From NCBI RefSeq assembly GCF_002111585.1, contig NZ_LUTP01000001.1, positions 1 through 64,000 on the forward strand: a DNA stretch of 64,000 nt, written 5' to 3'. Shown in pieces: positions 1-8,397 of the stretch (its first letter is position 1; each line of letters opens with the position of its first letter). This DNA comes from Lonsdalea iberica. Its GTDB lineage: Bacteria; Pseudomonadota; Gammaproteobacteria; Enterobacterales; Enterobacteriaceae. Under the pieces are notes generated by a model that was not told the DNA's origin, did no database searches, and saw only the letters and a program-made list of their open reading frames with translations. A program made the position numbers and the translations under genes.

Positions 1-1
1 G

Positions 2-883
2 GGGCAGGTGCAATACTATGCCGACGGCACCCCGGCGCGGGAAGTGCAGTGGGTGTATGAGCCTGGCAGCTTCCGACCGCTGGCGCAGGTCGAACGCAAG
101 GGAGAAGAGACCCGACTGCACTACGTGGTGACAGATTTAGCGGGCACGGCGCGGGAGCTGTGCAGCGAAACGGGAGAAGTTCACTGGCGGGGTGAGCAGG
201 GGCTGTGGAACGGACACCGTGAAGACCGGTTGCCGGTGGGTCGGAAGCGTTATCTGGGCGACGCGGCGAACGAAGAAGTGTACTGCGAGCTGCGTTACCA
301 GGGCCAAATCTACGACGCGGAAACGGGGCTTTACTACAACCGGCATCGTTACTATGATGCGGACAGCGGGCAGTATATCTCGCCGGACCCGATAGGATTG
401 GCGGGTGGGCTGAGGCCGCAGGGTTATGTGCATAATCCGCTGGAGTGGGTGGATCCGCTGGGACTTACGCCAAAGGAAGGTCAGAGCAACATAGTATATC
501 GTGCTTTGACAGAGCAAGACGCTGCAAGATTAGCTAATGGGGAATCTATACAAGGAAAAGCATTGGATGGTAACTGGAGCGCTGCTGAACATGTTGCAAA
601 CCAGCCTTTATCCGCGGCTTCTAATGCCGCTGGAGGGCCAGCCAAAAATAGTCCTTGGATATCGACAACTAAGGATTTAGATATAGCTAGATCCTATGAT
701 AGTGGACATGGAATAATAGAAATAGATCTTAATAAAGTCAGTTCGCCAAATGCCGAAGTATGGAAGACAGCTCCTAGGGTTAATGGAACAGGAGGGTTAC
801 CTTACCATAGGTCTATATGGGCGCAAGAAGTTACAGTATATAAAGAAATACCTAATTCTGCCATAAAAGGTCTTATGAAATGA
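2..883 (+). CDS. Rhs protein, C-terminal part with ADP-ribosyltransferase-like toxin tip (5' truncated by window)
   Basis: The reading frame is open from the first bases, so this is the 3' end of a larger rhs gene. The encoded core shows the Rhs repeat signature ([16 protein letters not shown]), the stretch [10 protein letters not shown] and the closing motif DPLGL near base 470, after which Rhs proteins carry a variable toxin domain released by self-cleavage. The last ~138 residues form that tip. It has an early Arg in VYRAL, an ISTTKD strand-like motif, and a late Glu in WAQEVTVY. This order resembles the R-S-E triad of cholera-toxin-type ADP-ribosyltransferases; the fold is inferred by eye, not searched. 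Base composition drops from GC-rich core to AT-rich tip at the junction, typical of tip exchange. The stop overlaps the next gene (ATGA). Confidence 0.85.
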   Translation, partial: GQVQYYADGTPAREVQWVYEPGSFRPLAQVERKGEETRLHYVVTDLAGTARELCSETGEVHWRGEQGLWNGHREDRLPVGRKRYLGDAANEEVYCELRYQGQIYDAETGLYYNRHRYYDADSGQYISPDPIGLAGGLRPQGYVHNPLEWVDPLGLTPKEGQSNIVYRALTEQDAARLANGESIQGKALDGNWSAAEHVANQPLSAASNAAGGPAKNSPWISTTKDLDIARSYDSGHGIIEIDLNKVSSPNAEVWKTAPRVNGTGGLPYHRSIWAQEVTVYKEIPNSAIKGLMK

Positions 884-1218
884 ATGTGGAAAAATCTAAC
901 GCATTAGAATTGCTTAAAGAAAGTGGTAGTGAGTTTATTTATCCATTGAAAATGGGAGGTAAAATAAATGAAGAGGCATTTAATAATCTTTTATTGGTTG
1001 CTGAAGAGATAACAAGAGTGTTTAAAAATGATGAATTTGTTCCTAAAAGATTATTATCTGAGATTTATTTGTTATCTGTAGGGATTGATTGTGAAAACTA
1101 CCACCATAAAAGTGATTTATTAGATGATATGTCAAGGAAAATAATGCAATGCTTTAATTTAATTATTGCTGGGGAATCGGTAGATGATATTAAACCCAAA
1201 GGTCCAAGGATTATATAA
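880..1218 (+). CDS. small acidic protein, candidate immunity protein of the Rhs toxin
   Basis: A 112-residue protein that I do not recognise. Its start codon overlaps the rhs stop as ATGA, so it is translationally coupled to the toxin, the usual position of a cognate immunity gene. It has no signal peptide or membrane segment, is AT-rich like the toxin tip, and appears helical with the motif [14 protein letters not shown]. The next gene (NADAR) begins directly after its stop. By position it is the first candidate for immunity; alternatively it is an accessory protein and the NADAR enzyme gives protection. Confidence 0.7.
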   Translation: MNVEKSNALELLKESGSEFIYPLKMGGKINEEAFNNLLLVAEEITRVFKNDEFVPKRLLSEIYLLSVGIDCENYHHKSDLLDDMSRKIMQCFNLIIAGESVDDIKPKGPRII

Positions 1219-1656
1219 GTGAGTGATCCTATTTTCTTCTACAGAGTTAATGAACCCTTTGGAATATTCTCTAATTTTTTCAAATGTAATTTTATCATTG
1301 ACTCTATAACTTGGCCTACAGTTGAACATTATTTTCAATCTCAAAAATTTCAAGACGAAGTATCAAAGGAAAAGATACGTAATCTTCTTTCTCCAATGGA
1401 TGCTGCAAAGTTAGGTCGAGATAGATCTCTTCCTTTAAGAAAGGATTGGGATGATGTAAAGAATAATATTATGCGCTTTGCGGTATTGGAAAAATTCAAA
1501 CAAAATGATGAGGCTAGAGGAATATTATTATCGACTGGAGATGCTTTGCTAGTGGAACATACTCATAATGATAATTATTGGGCTGATGGAGGTGATGGGT
1601 CCGGTCAAAATATGCTTGGTCTAATATTAATGGAAACAAGAGATATATTGAAGTGA
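1219..1656 (+). CDS. NADAR-family protein (YbiA-like N-glycosidase/ADP-ribose hydrolase)
   Basis: A 145-residue protein covering one complete NADAR (DUF1768, YbiA-like) domain. Family landmarks are visible in order: FSNFF near residue 18, TVEHYFQSQKF near residue 34, AKLGRD near residue 65, a Trp-Asp stretch, KFKQN, LLSTGD, and the C-terminal NYWADGGDGSGQN followed by LGLILM. NADAR proteins act on ADP-ribose-type N-glycosidic bonds; some are antitoxins that remove ADP-ribose from guanine in DNA in DarT-NADAR pairs. It starts at GTG immediately after the preceding stop, has low GC like the toxin tip, and ends before a terminator, so three genes form one module. A role in undoing the toxin's modification is inference from context. 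Confidence 0.88.
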   Translation: MSDPIFFYRVNEPFGIFSNFFKCNFIIDSITWPTVEHYFQSQKFQDEVSKEKIRNLLSPMDAAKLGRDRSLPLRKDWDDVKNNIMRFAVLEKFKQNDEARGILLSTGDALLVEHTHNDNYWADGGDGSGQNMLGLILMETRDILK

Positions 1657-1662
1657 AATAAT

Positions 1663-1705
1663 ATCCGGAAGCGATCCCAATGACTCTTCCGGATTATTTA
1701 TTTTT
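1663..1705 (+). terminator. rho-independent terminator of the rhs-immunity-NADAR operon
   Basis: Perfect 9-bp stem ATCCGGAAG / CTTCCGGAT with a 14-base loop, followed by a T-rich tract. It lies 6 bases after the NADAR stop. Confidence 0.8.
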
Positions 1706-2052
1706 AGCGGTTGGTATTATTACGCTGGCCTATTCACCTGTTCTGCCCGAATAGTTGTTTTACCGGGTATTAACGCAATACTTAATGGCTGGACGAGTAA
1801 CCCGTTCTGAGTCTGCCAGTACCTGAAATGCCAAAAGCAGAAAATATATAAATAAAAGCACACAAAACTAAACATGAAATAGAAAAATGCTGATTGAAAT
1901 AAGGAGTTGGATTTTATCTCATAGTACCCATCAAGTTGAAATCGTAGTAACACACTGTTTCCAATCTCTTCTCTTTTAGTCGCGGGTACAACGCTCATCA
2001 GCAATATTGTAATTGGGTGGTGCGGGCCTATAACCAGTCCAGTCATCTCTGA

Positions 2053-2172
2053 TCGGATGAGCATGAAATACGCAGCGACGAAGATGCGTTAGCGCTTATA
2101 GAAAGAGACACCCAGTCACATTACGTGGTAACGGACTTGGTGCCCCCCCTATTTAACGATGTCGGTAATTAG
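2053..2172 (+). pseudogene. rhs core remnant
   Basis: One frame without stops reads ALALIERDTQSHYVVTDL, matching the Rhs core segment [11 protein letters not shown] encoded at bases 118-150 of the same window, and then diverges to a stop at 2170-2172. No start or ribosome binding site is seen. It marks recombination debris of an rhs gene. The stretch from the terminator to about 2050 shows no other convincing gene. Confidence 0.6.
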
Positions 2173-2206
2173 ATGTGAATAATAATTTTAAAACAAGGAG
2201 TTAATC

Positions 2207-2571
2207 ATGAATAAATTCATCAAGTATGTGGCTATTTCCTTGGCGGTGAGTCTGCCACTCACAGCAGCAGGAGAAGCGCCGCAATGGCTTGAAGGTATAT
2301 TTGTTAATCAAGATAAAAACACATTGGTTAAAAGCCAGAGGTTTTGTCCTGCTGGTCAAGCGCTATATGATTTTATGCGAGCGGCGTATGTTATCGAGCG
2401 GGCGAGATGACGGGTGAGTCATTACGCTTTACTCCAACGGTGCTTTCCGAATCAAAGTCTCTGACAGTGGTATTGAACTCTTCCCGGGTGACGATTTTAC
2501 CAAAAATGGCTAACAACAACAGGTTGAAGCGTGAGCCAAGCCAGTATCATGAGTGCAAACCTCGTATCTGA
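2207..2571 (+). pseudogene. small secreted protein gene, apparently frameshifted
   Basis: A good ribosome binding site (AAGGAG) precedes an ATG whose product starts with a classical signal peptide (KFIKYVAISLAVSLPLTAAG) and continues to a stop at 2408-2410. A second frame opens at an overlapping ATGA (2407) and continues for 54 codons to 2571, ending in YHECKP. The two halves together would make a ~120-residue exported protein, so I read it as one gene broken by a small indel near 2390-2410. An alternative is two coupled short genes. Function is unknown; the place next to rhs debris suggests an orphan immunity-type protein. Confidence 0.4.
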
Positions 2572-2880
2572 AGCCTTCCCAAAAAAGAGATGGTTGCTAT
2601 TAACTCTTCGATGAAAGTCTGGATAACCATCCAATATTTATTAATCAACAAAATCATACTATTAATCGTGGGATCCATATTCTCGGTTAGATTTTAAAAT
2701 TTATTTGACGAGGCATAGATTATCATGGAGCTGAATTGTGGGTCTGTAAAAAAGGTAATTGTACGTGATTGATAATTTTGTATAATTAAGTCATCGGTCA
2801 TGATTAAAGAATGAAATTGGTTTCAGGGGTTATTCATCTCTTGAAAAATTAACTGCACGACAAATAAAAAGGAAGATAAG
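2572..2880. other. AT-rich intergenic stretch
   Basis: No gene-like frame is seen. It carries the ribosome binding site (GGAAG at 2871-2875) and presumably the promoter of the next gene. Confidence 0.6.
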
Positions 2881-3837
2881 TTGAATTTACGTTCTTGTAT
2901 GAGAAAGGCATCTGCGGTATTTGTTGTTTTCTTCGCTACTCAGCAGTGTATGGCAATGGAAAAAGATAATGTAAAATATCCTTATAAATTGATAGGGGAT
3001 AAAATTGTCTTTCAACCAGCCGCGAATATTGCACCAGAAGTATTACCTGATATAAACCCTGAGAGCTTTAAAGTTATTTACCGCAATCACGGAGGAATTA
3101 ACATCGCCTCTTCTGGTGAAAATTATTATTGTAATGCATCAAAATTACCTAATGATTTTAATCCTGATGCGGCAAGGGTTTTTGATGGCGAATTTTTATT
3201 CGCCAATAATAAAGCTTATGCAGAATGTAATCTTTTAGATTTTAACGTGGATGTTGAGCATTTCAAAGACCTTGATTTCCCATTTTTTACCGATAAAAAA
3301 GTCGTTTTAACTATTACTGGTGAAAAAATAGAAGGCGTAGATGCTGGATCATTTGTGACGTTATCTACTCATCAAGCTAAGGATAAAAACAACTATTATT
3401 TTGTTGCTGGGAAGACGGTGGTTTTACCTTACAAACGTAACGCAAGCGCTTATCCCCCATGTTATGGGTGGGCGAATATTGACGGAGCGCTTTACTATGA
3501 AGGCTCAAAGCATCCCGATGCTGATGTGTCCACATTCAAATGTTTCTCTTTTACTATGTCCGCTGATAAGCATGGGTTTTATGTTTATGACAAAAGACAG
3601 CCTGTTATCCCTGCCGATACCGCTGTAAAAAATATAAACCCGGTCAGTGAACATGTGTTTAGTGATGGAAAATATGTCTGGTTCGTCGCTGTTGATGCCG
3701 AACTGATCAAAGATGTTAATCCTAAAAAAATGCACATAGAGCAGGATAGTGGGGAAGTAAGAATCTCCGATGGTGTCAATCAATGGGCGTGTATCTTAAT
3801 GAAAGATAAATATGACTCGTCATGTCATAAAATATGA
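2881..3837 (+). CDS. secreted DKNYY-type repeat protein
   Basis: A 318-residue protein with an N-terminal signal peptide (cleavage after the MAMA-like region near residue 25). It carries recurrent motifs of the DKNYY kind: AKDKNNYYFVAG near residue 165, DKHGFYVYDK near 225 and SDGKYVWFVAVDAEL near 260, each followed by a hydrophobic strand and aspartates. DKNYY proteins are exported proteins of unknown function, frequent near polymorphic toxins. TTG at 2881 was chosen as start because GGAAG lies 5 bases upstream; the next ATG (2899) is 23 bases from it. Low GC and position after rhs debris suggest transfer. A role in toxin resistance is only a possibility. Confidence 0.75.
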   Translation: MNLRSCMRKASAVFVVFFATQQCMAMEKDNVKYPYKLIGDKIVFQPAANIAPEVLPDINPESFKVIYRNHGGINIASSGENYYCNASKLPNDFNPDAARVFDGEFLFANNKAYAECNLLDFNVDVEHFKDLDFPFFTDKKVVLTITGEKIEGVDAGSFVTLSTHQAKDKNNYYFVAGKTVVLPYKRNASAYPPCYGWANIDGALYYEGSKHPDADVSTFKCFSFTMSADKHGFYVYDKRQPVIPADTAVKNINPVSEHVFSDGKYVWFVAVDAELIKDVNPKKMHIEQDSGEVRISDGVNQWACILMKDKYDSSCHKI

Positions 3838-3957
3838 TGAAGTCATTTTAGTCACATACAGTTATGCGGCCCAATGTGGCCGTATAATATCTATGAGCTA
3901 TTCTTTTGGTGTTTAAGATTACAGAGGTAATATGATAAACAGGTTAGAACGTAAAGT

Positions 3958-4755
3958 ATGTTTAAACTGACTATCTGCCTTTTATGTTTTTTCCTTCCAT
4001 TGTATGCGTGTGCCGACATTAGTATTTATAAAGATGAGTTTACATTGATAGGGCTCGAAAAAACCTCGAGAGGGAATGTTAGATTAACTTCAACTTTATA
4101 TGGAGGAAGTTCTGACTTGGGGGCGAGCTCTCCAGCTGACTGTGTAATTAAAATCGGGATCACTAAAAACAAAAATGAATATTCAGCAACATTGCTGCCA
4201 TTTCGTTCTGGACTAATGAGTTATTCGTCTACTCAAAAAAATATTGCTTATTTTGAGTTGTTGGAAAATAAGATAAATATTTTCTTCGAAGGGACTGTGG
4301 ATGTTTGTCCTTTAGGAACTGAATTTTCGGGTGAGTTTGCTGTTGTCAATAACCACAGTAAAGAGTTCGATGCGTTGTTTGATAAACTTTTGGAAGAAAA
4401 CTATGTTAATGCTGTTGCGTTGTTTCGCTCAGGTAAAATTGAACAGGCAATAAACTCTCTCGAGCCCTATTTAACTATGTCTGGTGGTGAGAGGTTTTAT
4501 AATGAACGAATTTATAATGACTATGGTTATTTCCTACAGCAGAATAAGGATTATGACGAATCCATCAAATACTTTGAAGTTGTAAAAAGAAAAAATCCTA
4601 ATCGGATGGCTGTATATTTAAATCTGGCTGATTCTTTCTGGGAGATGAAAAGCACAGTAAAATCCATGTCTAACTATAGACAGTATGTCAAATTAATGAA
4701 GATGGCGGATCATAATAAACAAATACCTTCCAGAGTGCTGGAGAGAATTAACTAA
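3958..4755 (+). CDS. secreted protein with C-terminal TPR-like helices
   Basis: A 265-residue protein with a signal peptide (LTICLLCFFLPLYACA, cleavage near residue 19). Residues 20-125 look beta-rich with two cysteines (ADCVIK, VDVCPLG) that could pair. Residues 145-250 look like tetratricopeptide repeats: ALFRSGKIEQAINSLEPYL, then YGYFLQQNKDYDESIKYFEVV and VYLNLADSFWEMKST. Such a pair suggests a periplasmic binding or adaptor protein. A 12-codon frame starting at 3932 after GAGG overlaps the start and may couple translation. It is AT-rich and lies between two other exported orphans. I do not recognise a named family. Confidence 0.7.
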   Translation: MFKLTICLLCFFLPLYACADISIYKDEFTLIGLEKTSRGNVRLTSTLYGGSSDLGASSPADCVIKIGITKNKNEYSATLLPFRSGLMSYSSTQKNIAYFELLENKINIFFEGTVDVCPLGTEFSGEFAVVNNHSKEFDALFDKLLEENYVNAVALFRSGKIEQAINSLEPYLTMSGGERFYNERIYNDYGYFLQQNKDYDESIKYFEVVKRKNPNRMAVYLNLADSFWEMKSTVKSMSNYRQYVKLMKMADHNKQIPSRVLERIN

Positions 4756-4786
4756 CTATTATTTTAATTAGGATGAGACTCGAATC

Positions 4787-5278
4787 GTGTTAAAAACATT
4801 AACAGTTTTAATGATGGTTTTTGCATTTAAATGTTATGCAGGCACTGAATCAAATTTCGTGCAAGGGCCTTTTGAAATATCTCAGGATAGTCGTGTATTT
4901 ATAAAAAAAGAAAACGATGTTAACCAGCCTCTTGGCCTTTACTTCGAAAATAAAGATCGTGCCATTAAAATAGACGGTTATGATGTCAATGGTGGTTTGC
5001 CAAATATCGAAACGGTATTTTTTATTACGTTGAATGGGGTAAAAAATGTCGTTGTCTTGGTTTCATGGCATGTTATACATCGGCCAGAAAGAATTTCTGG
5101 AACGTCATATCAAATTTATGGGTATTCTATCCACAATGATGGAATGGTGAACAATGAAAAAATCTCAAGGGATCCTATATCATATGGTGAAGAAGGGGAG
5201 TTTAACGGTGAACCCCATTATTTCAAATATAAAAATGCTGCATCAATAAAAAGGTATTTGCTAAACAAGTATCGGTGA
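4787..5278 (+). CDS. secreted hypothetical protein
   Basis: A 163-residue protein beginning at GTG 31 bases after the previous stop, with purine-rich AGGATGAGA upstream. The signal peptide (LTVLMMVFAFKCYAG) is clear, with predicted cleavage near residue 19. The mature part looks beta-rich with many aromatic residues (VVVLVSWHVIHRPE, YQIYGYSIHNDG). Short spacing to the preceding gene suggests an operon. I do not recognise it; context places it among rhs-linked orphan exported proteins. Confidence 0.65.
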   Translation: MLKTLTVLMMVFAFKCYAGTESNFVQGPFEISQDSRVFIKKENDVNQPLGLYFENKDRAIKIDGYDVNGGLPNIETVFFITLNGVKNVVVLVSWHVIHRPERISGTSYQIYGYSIHNDGMVNNEKISRDPISYGEEGEFNGEPHYFKYKNAASIKRYLLNKYR

Positions 5279-5938
5279 GTCACACACAAAATGACGTCGT
5301 GTATTTGATTGTTTTCTTTCCGTGGTCAGATAAGAATACCCTGCATCGTTCTTCAAACGGCAACTATTTTTACTGGCCTCGTAATTTTCCTCCTGCTCTT
5401 ATCTTGCTACACCGTATGTTCCCTTTCAGTTAGTCCGCGTCATCTCATTCAAACTATCTATTTTTCCTGTCAGCACTCCCACCTTTTCTCCTTATCCTTT
5501 TATCGACGCTTTTCGTAGCACGCCTCCCTTCTGCGAATACCGCATGTGCTTAGCGATGAAGCGAAACCGTCTTATCCCGAAGGCGCTATCTGCTCAATCC
5601 CTGTGCTGATTAGCTCCTGACTGCCGGTATATTGTACAATTTGGCTGGTCTGTCCTGCTATTTCTTCAACCTGGACTATGTTTGTCGCGAGAAAGGAAGA
5701 AAACCGCGGCGTAGATGAAGAGAGATCCACGGTGGATGAACCAAGGCGGCAAGCGCGTTGCCGACAGGCGCGCAGTGCTGAGTTTTTTGTTTGCTTATCA
5801 ATACAGGAAAGATGGACGCGGTGAAGTGTTAGCGATGATATTGGATGAAATCGCTAAAGGAGCATGTCGGCGTACAGAGTTTTCATTGATCTCAAGCTTT
5901 TTTTCTATGGAAAGGCACTAGTCTAAAAGGAGTTAACC
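5279..5938. other. intergenic stretch without a convincing gene
   Basis: Short frames exist (for example 5309-5518 and 5715-5921) but none has a ribosome binding site or recognisable motif. GC rises here from the AT-rich orphan region toward the LysR gene, so this is probably a module boundary. Confidence 0.5.
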
Positions 5939-6859
5939 TTGTTTCTGCGACAACTTCATTATCTGGTGGCATTGGCTGAACATCGGCACTTTGCACAGGC
6001 CGCGGAGAGCTGCTGGGTCTCGCAACCCTCTCTGTCCGTTGCCCTTCAGCAAATGGAACGCGAGTTGGGCATTACCATTATTCGGCGCGAACGGCGTTTT
6101 CAGGGTTTTACGCCGGAAGGGGAGCGCGTGCTGGACTGGGCGAGGAAAACGCTGTCCTCCCTGGACGGTTTGAAGCAGGAGGCCGCTCTGGCGCAAGCCG
6201 TGGCCGGGGGGAATTTGGTCATCGGCGCCGTACCCTCCGCGATGAGAGCGGTTTCTACGCTGATTAAGGAGTATCGCCGCGTCATTCCCCGGCTGAATTT
6301 GAAAGTCTTTTCCCTGAGTACGCGCGATATTCTGAATCGGTTGAAAAATCAGGATCTGCATTTGGGTATCGCGTATTCCGATGTCAGCGCCGGAGAGATT
6401 TACGAGTCTTTGTCTCTTTACGCCGAGCGGTTTTTTCTACTGTCCAACAACGAAGTCGTTCCACCGGCTGGAGAGGCTTTCAGTTGGCGCCATGTGGGTG
6501 AGTTGCCGCTATGTTTGTTTAATCACGAGATGCAAAACCGGCGGGTCATCGAAGAGGCTTTTCGCGAGGCAGGGGTGACGCCTCAAGTGATTATCGAAAC
6601 CAACGCGCTGAGCGTGTTATATGAAATGGTGAGTAGTGGACAAGCCTGCAGCATTGCTCCCATCAGCGCGATCCCTGAATATCTGATCGCCAACGGTATT
6701 GTCGCCCATCCCATTGAGTCCCCGGTGTTGCCTGAAATGAGTCTGCTGCGGCTACGCAAGGATAATCAGCCTGCACTGTTAGACGCGGTGTGGGGAATGA
6801 CGACGCAGTTCGATCTCCAAGGAAAAATCGAGCAACCTATCTACCGAGCAGGTCGATAG
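5939..6859 (+). CDS. LysR-family transcriptional regulator (fdh-linked)
   Basis: A 306-residue LysR-type regulator. The N-terminal helix-turn-helix (LVALAEHRHFAQAAESCWVS near residues 8-28, then QPSLSVALQQME) is OxyR-like in wording; the rest is a periplasmic-binding-like effector domain. No OxyR cysteine pair was identified. It starts at TTG with AAAAGGAG six bases upstream. It lies 135 bases before the formate dehydrogenase gene on the same strand, so it may control that gene or be co-transcribed with it. The effector is unknown. Confidence 0.88.
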   Translation: MFLRQLHYLVALAEHRHFAQAAESCWVSQPSLSVALQQMERELGITIIRRERRFQGFTPEGERVLDWARKTLSSLDGLKQEAALAQAVAGGNLVIGAVPSAMRAVSTLIKEYRRVIPRLNLKVFSLSTRDILNRLKNQDLHLGIAYSDVSAGEIYESLSLYAERFFLLSNNEVVPPAGEAFSWRHVGELPLCLFNHEMQNRRVIEEAFREAGVTPQVIIETNALSVLYEMVSSGQACSIAPISAIPEYLIANGIVAHPIESPVLPEMSLLRLRKDNQPALLDAVWGMTTQFDLQGKIEQPIYRAGR

Positions 6860-6994
6860 GTGAGAGCTATTTATAGATATCTTCAAACAATTGGACGCGT
6901 GATTCTTAAGCGCACAGACTGGACCTCGTCACAAAAATTATAGCTTGAAGATCAAGGCTATATAATTAACTTGCTTAGGTTTAAGGAGATAACT

Positions 6995-8155
6995 ATGTCC
7001 AAGATTTTGTGCGTATTGTATCCCGATCCTGTAACCGGTTTTCCCCCTGTCTATGCCCGCGACGATATCCCAGAAATTTTGACCTATCCTAATGGCCAGA
7101 CGGCGCCCACGCCATCGGGTGAGCTAGGCTTCACTCCCGGCGAACTGGTCGGCAGCGTTTCCGGAGAGCTGGGGCTTCGTCGATATCTGGAAAGTCAGGG
7201 GCATGAGCTGATTGTGACCAGCGATAAGGAAGGCGCTGACTCCGTTTTCGATCGTCATTTGCCGGATGCTGACGTTGTCATTTCCCAGCCGTTCTGGCCC
7301 GCTTACCTGACGGCTGAACGTATTGCCAAAGCGAAGAAGCTTAAGCTGGCGTTGACGGCGGGCATCGGTTCCGACCATGTCGATCTGAAAGCCGCCGCCG
7401 AACGCGGTATTACCGTCGCCGAGGTGACTTTCTCGAACTCCATCAGTGTGGCGGAGCATGTGGTGATGACCGTTCTGGCCCTGGTCCGAAACTATCTGCC
7501 ATCGCACCAAATCGCCAACAACGGCGGTTGGAATATCGCGGACTGCGTATCGCGCAGTTACGACGTCGAGGGGATGCACTTCGGGACGTTAGGCGCAGGG
7601 CGTATTGGTCTGGCGGCGTTGCGACGTCTGAAACCGTTTGATATGCAGTTGCACTACTATGACCCTCACCGTCTGTCGAGCGAAGTCGAGCAGGAGCTGG
7701 GCTTGACCTACCACGAAACTCCGGAATCGCTGGTCAAGGTCTGTGATGTGGTAAACCTGCAAACCCCGCTGTATCCCTCGACGGAGGGATTCGTCAACGA
7801 AGCTTTCCTGTCTCTGTTCAAACGCGGCGCCTATCTGATCAACACGGCTCGTGGCGCGCTTTGCGACCGCGATGCGATTGCGCGCGCGTTGGAGTCTGGC
7901 CAGCTGGCAGGCTATGGCGGCGACGTCTGGTATCCGCAACCGGCGCCGGTCGACCATCCGTGGCGACGTATGCCACATCAAGGGATGACGCCGCATATCT
8001 CAGGTACCTCATTGTCTGCGCAGGCGCGTTATGCGGCAGGGACGCTGGAAATTTTGCAAAACTTCCTTGAAGGGAAACCGATCCGTCAGGAGTATCTGAT
8101 TGTCGACGGCGGCAACCTGGCCGGCACTGGCGCCAACTCGTATAAGTTAGCCTGA
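6995..8155 (+). CDS. fdh: NAD-dependent formate dehydrogenase
   Basis: A 386-residue soluble enzyme oxidising formate to CO2 with reduction of NAD+. The sequence follows the Pseudomonas-type FDH along its whole length: VYARDDIP, SVSGELGLR, VVISQPFWPAYLT, LTAGIGSDHVDL, NSISVAEHVV (substrate Asn), the Rossmann turn LGAGRIG, Asp in YYDPHR (NAD preference), NTARG (catalytic Arg), QPAP (Gln) and TPHISGT (catalytic His). The C terminus ends GTGANSYKLA. I chose ATG 6995 because AAGGAG lies just upstream; an in-frame start at 6971 lacks a site. This metal-free class is unusual in Enterobacterales, which normally use membrane selenoprotein FDHs, so acquisition is likely. Confidence 0.95.
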   Translation: MSKILCVLYPDPVTGFPPVYARDDIPEILTYPNGQTAPTPSGELGFTPGELVGSVSGELGLRRYLESQGHELIVTSDKEGADSVFDRHLPDADVVISQPFWPAYLTAERIAKAKKLKLALTAGIGSDHVDLKAAAERGITVAEVTFSNSISVAEHVVMTVLALVRNYLPSHQIANNGGWNIADCVSRSYDVEGMHFGTLGAGRIGLAALRRLKPFDMQLHYYDPHRLSSEVEQELGLTYHETPESLVKVCDVVNLQTPLYPSTEGFVNEAFLSLFKRGAYLINTARGALCDRDAIARALESGQLAGYGGDVWYPQPAPVDHPWRRMPHQGMTPHISGTSLSAQARYAAGTLEILQNFLEGKPIRQEYLIVDGGNLAGTGANSYKLA

Positions 8156-8363
8156 CGCACAGGGCGATGGCTGCGGCGGTCTATGGCCGTCGCAGGTTAA
8201 GGTCGAGTCCAGTGTTTTCTGTGCCTATTCGTTTGCCGGGCACCGCAAGCGCTGATGCGTAGAGCAGTGACGATGTCGTATGTTCGTATCCACCGACCCC
8301 GTGCGCCGGTTTGGAGAAGACGATAACGATAGCCTGATGTGCCCTGAGATTTCCGTAGGAAAG

Positions 8364-8388
8364 AGGCCGCCTGATGCGGCCTTTTTTG
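8364..8388 (+). terminator. rho-independent terminator after fdh
   Basis: AGGCCGC-CTGAT-GCGGCCT stem followed by six Ts; lies between the convergent fdh and MFS genes. Confidence 0.8.
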
Positions 8389-8397
8389 TCAGCATCG

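Noticed and set aside
1720-2064. Minus-strand 114-codon frame with one hydrophobic segment
   Set aside because: No ribosome binding site, no recognisable family, and its upstream end overlaps the rhs remnant on the other strand.
5715-5921. 68-codon plus-strand frame before the LysR gene
   Set aside because: No ribosome binding site or motif; probably chance.
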